A stretch of DNA of 64,000 bases from the NCBI GenBank assembly GCA_038123715.1, contig JAYPAN010000003.1:1-64000 (forward strand), read 5' to 3'. Positions within the stretch are counted from its first letter, which is position 1. Each line of letters starts with the position of its first letter. Positions 43,000 through 49,704 of this stretch are shown one piece after another. The notes beneath the pieces are model-generated. The model was not told where the DNA came from and did no database searches. It saw only the letters and a program-made list of their open reading frames with translations. The position numbers were made by a program, and so were the translations under genes. The stretch is from JAYPAN01 sp038123715 (GTDB lineage Bacteria; Pseudomonadota; Alphaproteobacteria; RS24).

Positions 43000-43920
43000 A
43001 TGGCAACAGCCAAGAAAACGTCGGCTAAGACAGCCGCGAAGAAGCCCGCCACGCGGGCAAAAGCCAAAACAACAACCAAGGCGGCGGCGAAACCTGCTGC
43101 AAAAACAGCGGCAAAAGCNNNNNNNNNNNNNNNNNNNNNNNNNNNNNNNNNNNNNNNNNNNNNNNNNNNNNNNNNNNNNNNNNNNNNNNNNNNNNNNNNN
43201 NNNNNNNNNNNNNNNNNNAAAACGGCAGCAAAAAAAACAGCAAAAGCGCCGGCCAAAAAGCCCGCCGCCAAAGCGGCAGCAAAAACACCTGCCAAAAAGC
43301 CGGCTGCGGCCAAAACAGCAGCCAAAAAGCCTGTTGCCAAAGAAGCGGCTGGCGCGGCAAGCAAGGCAACCGAGGCCGTGGCGCGCAAATCAGCGCTTGG
43401 CTATCGGGTCAATGAGCATATTGTTTATCCGGCGCATGGGGTTGGTCAAATTGTTGAGATTTCCAGCCAGGAAATTGCCGGTATGCAGCTTGAGCTGTTT
43501 GTTATCAATTTCGACAAGGAAAAAATGGTTTTGCGCGTGCCGCTGGACAAAGCCAAGCAAATCGGCATGCGTAAGCTGGCCGATGCGGACACGCTGGACG
43601 GCGCTATCAAGACATTGCGCGGACGGGCGCGGGTCAAGCGCACGATGTGGAGCCGTCGGGCGCAGGAATATGAGGCAAAAATCAATTCCGGCGATTTGAT
43701 TGCCATTGCCGAAGTGGTGCGAGACCTGTTCCGCAATGAAAACCAGCCCGAACAATCCTATTCCGAACGCCAATTATATGAAGCCGCGCTGGAGCGCATG
43801 GCGCGCGAAGTGGCGACCATTCGCAAAGTCACGGAAGATGAGGCGATTGTCGAGCTGGAAGCGATTCTTGCCCAAACCACGGGTGGGGCGCGGCGGCGCA
43901 ATGAACCGGATGCGGCCTGA
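43000..43920 (+). CDS. carD: CarD-family transcription regulator with histone H1-like Lys/Ala tail (contains assembly gap)
   Basis: The C-terminal part (from KSALGYRVNEHIVYPAHGVGQIVEI) is a complete CarD/CdnL protein: an RNA polymerase-interacting domain and a helical DNA-binding domain that help open rrn-type promoters. The N-terminus is unusual. It is a long lysine/alanine/proline-rich low-complexity tail (AAKKPAAKAAAKTPAKKPAA and similar), like a histone H1 C-terminal tail. A 100-N gap (43119-43218) sits in this repetitive tail, so its true length is unknown. The shown frame remains open across 100 N (not a multiple of three from a real sequence). rpoH follows 83 bases downstream. Confidence 0.88.
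   Translation: MATAKKTSAKTAAKKPATRAKAKTTTKAAAKPAAKTAAKXXXXXXXXXXXXXXXXXXXXXXXXXXXXXXXXXXKTAAKKTAKAPAKKPAAKAAAKTPAKKPAAAKTAAKKPVAKEAAGAASKATEAVARKSALGYRVNEHIVYPAHGVGQIVEISSQEIAGMQLELFVINFDKEKMVLRVPLDKAKQIGMRKLADADTLDGAIKTLRGRARVKRTMWSRRAQEYEAKINSGDLIAIAEVVRDLFRNENQPEQSYSERQLYEAALERMAREVATIRKVTEDEAIVELEAILAQTTGGARRRNEPDAA
43119..43218. other. Assembly gap of 100 N in the Lys/Ala-rich repeat of carD
   Basis: Exactly 100 N within near-identical AAAACAGCGGCAAAAGC-type repeats. The assembler probably failed on the repeat, and the real gap may be shorter or longer. Confidence 0.95.
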
Positions 43921-43976
43921 TTGGGCGTGCGGTTTTTGTAATCATTCCAAAATAAGGTGAACCAGTCCGCCATGAG

Positions 43977-44006
43977 TTGCGTATCTCTTACAGGAGATAC
44001 ACGATG
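43977..44006 (+). promoter_or_regulatory. Hairpin masking the rpoH Shine-Dalgarno (candidate RNA thermometer)
   Basis: GTATCTC (43981-43987) and GAGATAC (43994-44000) form a perfect 7-bp stem with loop TTACAG. The Shine-Dalgarno AGGAGA (43992-43997) is split between loop and 3' arm. The stem can be extended past one mismatch by G-C, U-G and U-A pairs that include the A of the start codon. This is a typical layout for temperature- or ligand-controlled translation start. Folding energy was not computed. Confidence 0.6.
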
Positions 44007-44897
44007 GCACATGCGGAAACCAACGAAACCCAACAGGCAACGCGGCAATTTATCAAGCGCGCCATGCGCTTGCCCATGCTTGAACTTGAGCATGAGCGCG
44101 AATTGGCGCGGCTTTGGAAAGAAGAGCGCGACGAACGCGCCATGCATGAGCTGACATCCGCGCATTTGCGTCTGGTCGTTTCCATAGCGGCAAAATTCAG
44201 AAATTACGGCCTGCCCATGTCCGATTTGGTGCAGGAAGGCAATATCGGCCTGATGCAGGCGGCAGAACGCTTTGATCCGGCGCGCGAAGTGCGCTTTTCA
44301 ACCTATGCGGGCTGGTGGATTCGTTCTTCCATACAAGATTATGTGCTGCGTAATTGGTCGATTGTTCGCACCGGCACAACGGCGGCGCAAAAATCGCTGT
44401 TTTTCAACATGCGTCGCCTGCGCGCCCGCATCAATGATATCGGCGCCGGCATGACCCATGAAAGCCGTCAATATGTGGCGCGCGAACTCGGCGTCCGGAT
44501 GGAAGATGTCGAGTCAATGGAAGGGCGGCTGGAAGCCAATGACCGTTCCCTCAATGCGACAATCGCCGATGGCGCCAATGAAGGCACAGTGACCGAATGG
44601 CAGGATTTGCTTGTCGATGAGCGCGATTTGCCCGATGAGGAAGTCAGCGACCGGCTTGACGGGATGCGCCGCCATAATTGGATAGCCTCGGCGCTGCAAA
44701 AGCTTAATGAACGCGAATTGACCATTATCCGCGCGCGTCGCCTGAATGAAGATTTGGTGACGCTTGAAAGCCTCGGCCATCAGCTCGGCATTTCCAAAGA
44801 GCGCGTGCGCCAGATTGAGCATGAAGCGCTCGGCAAGCTGAAGGGCGCGCTGATGGAATGCACGGGCGGCGACCCGCGCCGCGTCGGTCTGATATAG
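44004..44897 (+). CDS. rpoH: RNA polymerase heat-shock sigma factor RpoH (sigma32)
   Basis: A 297-residue sigma factor that directs transcription of chaperone and protease genes. Region 2 is clear (LVQEGNIGLMQAAERFDP, STYAGWWIRSSIQDYVLRNW). The RpoH box reads QKSLFFNMRRLR, diagnostic for sigma32. Region 4 ends with LGISKERVRQIEHEALGKLK. ATG 44004 is fixed by AGGAGA seven bases upstream. That ribosome site lies in a hairpin. Upstream is carD; downstream and convergent is an M48 protease. Confidence 0.96.
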   Translation: MAHAETNETQQATRQFIKRAMRLPMLELEHERELARLWKEERDERAMHELTSAHLRLVVSIAAKFRNYGLPMSDLVQEGNIGLMQAAERFDPAREVRFSTYAGWWIRSSIQDYVLRNWSIVRTGTTAAQKSLFFNMRRLRARINDIGAGMTHESRQYVARELGVRMEDVESMEGRLEANDRSLNATIADGANEGTVTEWQDLLVDERDLPDEEVSDRLDGMRRHNWIASALQKLNERELTIIRARRLNEDLVTLESLGHQLGISKERVRQIEHEALGKLKGALMECTGGDPRRVGLI

Positions 44898-44906
44898 GCT
44901 CACTCT

Positions 44907-46376
44907 TTATTCGGCAATAATTTTGACTTTCTGCCCCGGCACCAGCCGGTCGGTTTCGCTCAAGCCATTCAAAGCCAGAAATAGTGGTTTTTTGCGGTCA
45001 TTAACCTGCATCCTGCCTATAAACCCGTCTATCGTGTCCCCCGCCCGCACATTTTGAACACGCACGCGCAGCGGTTTTATCGCCGCCGCCTGCCCTTTTG
45101 ACAGAAAACTGATTGTGCGGCGGAGATTCTGCATGGTCAGACCTGCATTGCCGCCAAGGCTGACCGGTGCGTGAACAGCAAAGCGAAGAAACCGGTTACT
45201 GTCATGCGGGATAACCAGCAAGCGCATTTCATGGTCATTGCTGCGTAACACGGCCAACATGGCCGCGCGTCCGGCAATTGACAATGCGGTGCGGTCAATG
45301 ACATTGCCGGTTTCAGCCGCCAAATCATCGACATATTGCCGCGCGCTTTCGCCATCCAGCCTTTTGGCGGTATTGAATATGATTTGCAGGCCATTTTCAT
45401 GCGCCGCAGTTACTTTGTCGGGCGCATTGACCAGTCGAAAGCCTTTCGGAACCGCGAAAGACAGACGCAAACCGGCATGGGCGAATTGACGCCCTTTAAC
45501 GCGCCCCTGTTCAACATCCGTGCCGAACACCATGCCATCTATCGCCGCCAAATGAGCAGACCGACCACGGCCAAGCGGCGCAACAGTCAGGTCGCTTTGT
45601 TTGGCGCGTTCGCGGGCGCGGGCAACCCGGTCTTGCGTATTGGGGTGGCTGGCAAACCAGTCAACACCGCCACGCCCGCCATTATCCGACATAAGCGCGC
45701 CATAGCGTCCCATTGCGCCGAGAAAATCAGCCCCCGCCGTCGCGTCATATCCGGCGCGTGCCAGCGTATCAACGCCCAGCCGGTCGGCCTCATATTCCTG
45801 ACCGCGACTGTAACCGGCCAGCAGCGCATTGCCGCCCAGATTGACCAAATCGCTTGTCACCTGACGGCTGATGCCGGTGGCCGATTCCAGCAAGCCGCCC
45901 AGCACCGCGCCAATAACCATTGTGCCAACCGCCGTTGTTTGCCGCCGCGCCCCGTGACGCGCCGTTACATGACCAATCTCATGGCCGATAACACCGGCCA
46001 GTTCCGCCTCATCATTGGCTAGAGCCAACAGGCCGCGCGTCACATAAGTATAGCCGCCCGGCAAGGCAAAAGCATTGACCACCGGCGAGTCCAGCACGGT
46101 GATGGTGTAGGTTTTTTCAGGCTTCTCAGAGGCCTTGGCAATGCGCTGCATGACTTGTTCGACATAGGCCGTCATTTGCGGCGCATCGTCATAAACACCG
46201 CCAAACTCTTTGATTATTTTCTGGTGATTTTCCGCCCCGATGCGCGCCTCATCGGCTTCGCTCATCAGCGTCTGATTGGGGCCGCACGCGGCCAACGCAC
46301 CGGCCAGCATCGCTGCCAAAGCCAAACGCCGCCAAATAGCGGTAAACCTCACACGCAAAAAACCTATACCCATCAT
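44907..46376 (-). CDS. M48 metalloprotease lipoprotein with C-terminal LysM-like region
   Basis: A 489-residue periplasmic zinc protease. The N-terminus is a signal with lipobox (LAGALAAC-GPN), predicting a lipid anchor. The zinc motif HEIGH is in ELAGVIGHEIGHVTARHG, with the downstream glutamate in GQEYEADRLGVD. The final 60 residues (VRVQNVRAGDTIDGFIGRM to VPGQKVKII) resemble a LysM or barrel-like binding module. It is related to the BepA class that guards outer-membrane assembly but lacks the long TPR tail. The start at 46376 (or 46373) falls one base after the ankyrin gene stop, with GGAG upstream, so the two are coupled. Confidence 0.9.
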   Translation of the reverse strand: MMGIGFLRVRFTAIWRRLALAAMLAGALAACGPNQTLMSEADEARIGAENHQKIIKEFGGVYDDAPQMTAYVEQVMQRIAKASEKPEKTYTITVLDSPVVNAFALPGGYTYVTRGLLALANDEAELAGVIGHEIGHVTARHGARRQTTAVGTMVIGAVLGGLLESATGISRQVTSDLVNLGGNALLAGYSRGQEYEADRLGVDTLARAGYDATAGADFLGAMGRYGALMSDNGGRGGVDWFASHPNTQDRVARARERAKQSDLTVAPLGRGRSAHLAAIDGMVFGTDVEQGRVKGRQFAHAGLRLSFAVPKGFRLVNAPDKVTAAHENGLQIIFNTAKRLDGESARQYVDDLAAETGNVIDRTALSIAGRAAMLAVLRSNDHEMRLLVIPHDSNRFLRFAVHAPVSLGGNAGLTMQNLRRTISFLSKGQAAAIKPLRVRVQNVRAGDTIDGFIGRMQVNDRKKPLFLALNGLSETDRLVPGQKVKIIAE

Positions 46377-46377
46377 C

Positions 46378-46965
46378 TCAGTTTTCTCCCATTTCCTGCC
46401 AGATAGCCAGAAGCTTTTGCCAGAAAGGAGCGTCTGACAGCTTCTTTGTGCGCGCCAGTACATCCGCCGCCAGACGGTCTCTATTATCCTTGATGGAAGA
46501 ATCCGCCCCTGCCGCCAGCAATTTTTCATAAATCACCTCATTATGATGTTCCGCCGCCAAATGCAGCGGCGTGCGCCCCCTATCATCAACCGCGTCAAGC
46601 GCCGCACCGGCTTGCAGCAAAATATCGACCAGCGCGGCTTCTTTGTTGAAACCGGCGGCATAATGCAAGGGCGTCCAACCATCGCGGTTTTTTTCCTCCA
46701 ACGGGCTGCGCGCCTCGCCAAAGGCTGCCACCCAATGCAATGGGGTGACACCGCCCTCGCCACTGGTCATGACTTGCCGGCGCGGGTTTTTGGCCGCCGC
46801 CAGCTGCGCCTCAATCGTCGCATAATCAGACCCGCGCCATTGCGCCGACCGGCACCAGCCATCGCAACCAATAGTCAGCAAATTGCGCGCATCGGCGCAA
46901 GCCGTCACGGCCAAACCCTGCCAAAGCGACAGCGCGATAAACAGCATGAATGCCTTGCGGGACAT
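46378..46965 (-). CDS. Secreted ankyrin-repeat protein
   Basis: A 195-residue protein with an N-terminal signal peptide (FMLFIALSLWQGLAVTACA) and about three ankyrin repeats (GGVTPLHWVAAFGE, DGWTPLHYAAGFNKEAALVD, RGRTPLHLAAEHHNEVIYEKL). Four cysteines lie near the mature N-terminus (TACADARNLLTIGCDGWC). Ankyrin repeats bind proteins. The coupling to the M48 protease lipoprotein suggests a periplasmic adaptor or inhibitor for that protease, but this is inference. Confidence 0.82.
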   Translation of the reverse strand: MSRKAFMLFIALSLWQGLAVTACADARNLLTIGCDGWCRSAQWRGSDYATIEAQLAAAKNPRRQVMTSGEGGVTPLHWVAAFGEARSPLEEKNRDGWTPLHYAAGFNKEAALVDILLQAGAALDAVDDRGRTPLHLAAEHHNEVIYEKLLAAGADSSIKDNRDRLAADVLARTKKLSDAPFWQKLLAIWQEMGEN

Positions 46966-47075
46966 CTGTCTTCTTCCTCTTTGCCCTTCTCTGACTCGCT
47001 AGCATAATGACCATAATTGACAAGCCGGTTTGCGACCCGAAAATCGCGGCATGTCGGCATACTGCTTATGGTCAT

Positions 47076-47128
47076 GATTCGTATCTGAAATGTGCTAATG
47101 TCGAATCAGATGATTCGCGAATCGATTC
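47076..47128. promoter_or_regulatory. Cluster of five GANTC (CcrM methylation) sites with overlapping palindromes
   Basis: GANTC occurs at 47076, 47103, 47112, 47119 and 47124. Two overlapping perfect 12-bp palindromes, GATTCGCGAATC (47112-47123) and CGAATCGATTCG (47118-47129), form the core. GANTC is the CcrM cell-cycle methylation site in Alphaproteobacteria. The cluster lies in the divergent region between the ankyrin gene and the export-system genes. Confidence 0.7.
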
Positions 47129-47164
47129 GCAAATCCAATTCGGACAGTCAGGTATTGTGGGAGC

Positions 47165-47533
47165 ATGGTGGTAGCAGCGTTTTTGAGCAGGCGGGCAATG
47201 CCGGTTTTGGCACTGACCCTGTTATGCGGCCAGATACCGGTGGCGCAAGCCTTTCCGCTTGGGGCAGCCGAGCGCGCCGCCTATGCCGCTTTTCTCGGCG
47301 TGCCGGGCATGACCGAAAAGAAAAAAGGCGCGGGGTTTAACGATGCTGTTTACGGGCATTGTCTGGCGCAATTGCAACGGGAATTGCCCGCCTATCAGGG
47401 CTTTGAGCGTCGCTATATGCGCGATATCCGCATGACATCCTGCTTTACCACGGCGGCCAATCCCGATTGGCTCGACCTGCTTGTTTTGCGCGCGCCACCC
47501 GGCCCGTTTGACGGCCATTTCCGCACTCGATAA
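47165..47533 (+). CDS. Small secreted protein of unknown function
   Basis: A 122-residue product with a hydrophobic signal segment (PVLALTLLCGQIPVAQA) and a mature part of about 90 residues with two cysteines (YGHCLAQLQRELPAYQGF and TSCFTTAANPDW). No family was recognised. The mature N-terminus is alanine-rich and helical-looking. It is the first plus-strand gene before the adaptor/M50 cluster, about 78 bases upstream of the first adaptor, and may be an accessory or substrate of that system. An internal ATG at 47198 is an alternative start. Confidence 0.65.
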   Translation: MVVAAFLSRRAMPVLALTLLCGQIPVAQAFPLGAAERAAYAAFLGVPGMTEKKKGAGFNDAVYGHCLAQLQRELPAYQGFERRYMRDIRMTSCFTTAANPDWLDLLVLRAPPGPFDGHFRTR

Positions 47534-47610
47534 GCCCAAAGTTTGCGCTTGACCCCAATCGGTAAATGCCTGACTTTCAGGCGGTTAGACAGTTTTAGCT
47601 TGTGTTTGTT

Positions 47611-48375
47611 ATGTTGCGTATCCCGACCGCATACCCAATAGCGCGCTGGCCGGTTTTCGGCCTGCTGACCTTTGCCTTGCTGGTATTTGTCACCACGGGA
47701 CAGCTTCAAGCCGAAGAAATGAAACAGGCGCGCGGGCTGGTCAAAGCCCAGACACGCGCCATTCTCGCCAGCGAGATTGCCGCCATTGTCACCGCCGTGC
47801 CAAAGCGCACCGGCGACAGTTTCAAAAAGGGCGAAACGCTGGTCTCGTTTGACTGCCGTATTTTCAAAAGCCAAATGGCCAAAGTCGCCGCCGATGCCAA
47901 GGCCGCCCGCGCCCGCCTCGCCAATAGCCGCGATTTGGAAAAAATGCGCTCCATTGGCAAGCTTGATGTGACGCTGGCCGAGGCCGAAGTGGAAAAAACC
48001 CGCGCCGAGCTGGATATTGCCCGCCTCAATGTTGACCGCTGCACCATTCAAGCGCCATTTCCGGGCAAAGTGGTGGAATTGCTGGTCAACCGCCATGAAA
48101 GCGTTGATGTGCGCCGCAATTTGATTGAAATCGTTTCCTCCGAAACGCTGGAAGTGGAAGTTATTGTGCCGGGACGCTGGCTGCCCGCAATAAATCCCGG
48201 ACAACAAGTCAATATGCTGATTGATGAGACTGGCAGGCGCGCCAAAGTCACTATTGAAGCGGTTAGCGGGGCGATTGACCCGGTCAGCCAGACCACGGTT
48301 TTGCGCGGTGCTATTCAGGCCGCCGACGCTGCCGATTTGCTGCCCGGCATGAGTGGAGTGCTGACTTTTGAGTGA
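47611..48375 (+). CDS. HlyD/RND-type periplasmic adaptor protein (short)
   Basis: A 254-residue membrane-fusion protein. A signal/anchor segment (WPVFGLLTFALLVFVTTGQLQA) is followed by a lipoyl-like half (GLVKAQTRAILASEIAAIV), a helical hairpin (about residues 85-140), the second lipoyl half (DRCTIQAPFPGKVVELLVNRHESVDV) and a beta-barrel domain to SGVLTFE. Such adaptors bridge inner-membrane machines to TolC channels. It lacks a membrane-proximal domain, so it is shorter than RND adaptors. The next gene starts within its last codons, so they are coupled. Confidence 0.85.
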   Translation: MLRIPTAYPIARWPVFGLLTFALLVFVTTGQLQAEEMKQARGLVKAQTRAILASEIAAIVTAVPKRTGDSFKKGETLVSFDCRIFKSQMAKVAADAKAARARLANSRDLEKMRSIGKLDVTLAEAEVEKTRAELDIARLNVDRCTIQAPFPGKVVELLVNRHESVDVRRNLIEIVSSETLEVEVIVPGRWLPAINPGQQVNMLIDETGRRAKVTIEAVSGAIDPVSQTTVLRGAIQAADAADLLPGMSGVLTFE

Positions 48376-49684
48376 GGCCACCCCCGCCAATGTCGAAAAA
48401 TTACTGTCGCTTGAGCAGACCATTCGCGACGCACCAAGCCTGAACGAGCTGGGTTTTGCCATTTGCAATCGCACCCGCGCATTGGTCGGCCACCATCAGG
48501 CGGCCCTGTGCATTGGCGACCGGTTTGCCGCCATGCGCGTGGTCGCCATGTCCGACATTCCGGTGGTCGAGCGCACCGCCCCTTTGGTGACATGGCTGGA
48601 GCAGGCGGTCAAAAAGCTGGCGCCGGAAACCGGCCCGACGGCGATAAGCGCTGAGGATTTGCAGGAAGTGGAAAATCTGTCACCGCCCCATATGCTGCTG
48701 CTGCCCTTGCGCGCCGCCGGCAAGGGTCTGATGGGCGTGCTTATGGTCAGCCGCCCCGACCCGTTCAATGCGGCGGAAATGGAAACGCTGACCCATTTGG
48801 CCGATGTTTATGGTCATGCGCTGGCCGCTTTTCATACGCCGGGGCTGACCAATCGGCTAAAACAATTTTTGACCCAAGGCCGCCGCAAATGGGTGGGCGC
48901 TGCTGCTCTGTTTGCGCTGGCTTGGTTTCCGGTATCGCTGACCGCGCTGGCACCGGCCGAGACCCGCGCCCTGCAACCCTATATTGTCACCGCGCCGATT
49001 GAGGGTGTGGTTGAGGAAATTGTTGTTGACCCCAATGCGGCGGTGGCGGCAGGTGATGTGCTGGTGCGCCTTGTTGACCTCGACCTGCGTAACCAGCTCG
49101 AAGTGGCGCGCCGCGCCTTTCGTGTCGCCGAGGCCGAATTGCTGCGCTCGCGGCAAATGGCGTTTTCAAACACTGACAGCAAGGCGCGCATGGCCGAATT
49201 GCAATCGCAGCTTGAAATGCGCCGCGCCGAAATCACCTATGCCGATGAACAGCTTGGACGCACACAAATCACCGCGCCATCCGCCGGTCTGGCGATTATT
49301 GCCGACAAGCGCAAATGGGCGGGACGGCCGGTGCAGACGGGCGAGAAAATTATGGAAGTGGCGCGCCCCGACCAGGTGGAAATTGAAATTGCCCTGCCCG
49401 TGGCCGATGCGGTGACATTGAAGCCCGGCAATCGGGTTGATGTGTTTCTGGATATCAATCCGTTGACCTCTTATCGCGCTGAAATCACCAAACTGCCCTA
49501 TCAATCGCGCCTGTCTCATAGCGGTGTCTTATCCTATATGGTGCGGGCAAAGCTGCTGCCCGGAGAAACCGTGCCGCGCATTGGCCTGCATGGTACGGCG
49601 CGGGTTTATGGGCCGCGCACCACCTTATTCTATCTCTTGTTCCGGCGCCCGATTATGGCGACGCGGCAAATGCTGGGTCTGTGA
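48368..49684 (+). CDS. GAF-domain / HlyD-type adaptor fusion, membrane-anchored
   Basis: A 438-residue fusion. Residues 1-160 form a GAF-like sensory domain (NELGFAICNRTRALVGHHQAALCIG, LLPLRAAGKGLMGVLMVSRP), residues 174-194 are a membrane helix, and the rest is a HlyD-type adaptor with lipoyl halves (PYIVTAPIEGVVEEIVVDPN and RTQITAPSAGLAIIADKRKW) around a short coiled coil. The GAF part would be cytoplasmic and the adaptor periplasmic. The start is a TTG at 48368, overlapping the previous gene by eight bases, with GGAG upstream. The cytoplasmic GAF suggests that ligand or signal sensing gates the assembly (inference). Confidence 0.85.
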   Translation: MSEATPANVEKLLSLEQTIRDAPSLNELGFAICNRTRALVGHHQAALCIGDRFAAMRVVAMSDIPVVERTAPLVTWLEQAVKKLAPETGPTAISAEDLQEVENLSPPHMLLLPLRAAGKGLMGVLMVSRPDPFNAAEMETLTHLADVYGHALAAFHTPGLTNRLKQFLTQGRRKWVGAAALFALAWFPVSLTALAPAETRALQPYIVTAPIEGVVEEIVVDPNAAVAAGDVLVRLVDLDLRNQLEVARRAFRVAEAELLRSRQMAFSNTDSKARMAELQSQLEMRRAEITYADEQLGRTQITAPSAGLAIIADKRKWAGRPVQTGEKIMEVARPDQVEIEIALPVADAVTLKPGNRVDVFLDINPLTSYRAEITKLPYQSRLSHSGVLSYMVRAKLLPGETVPRIGLHGTARVYGPRTTLFYLLFRRPIMATRQMLGL

Positions 49685-49704
49685 CCGGCGCTGTGGGCTG
49701 AGGC

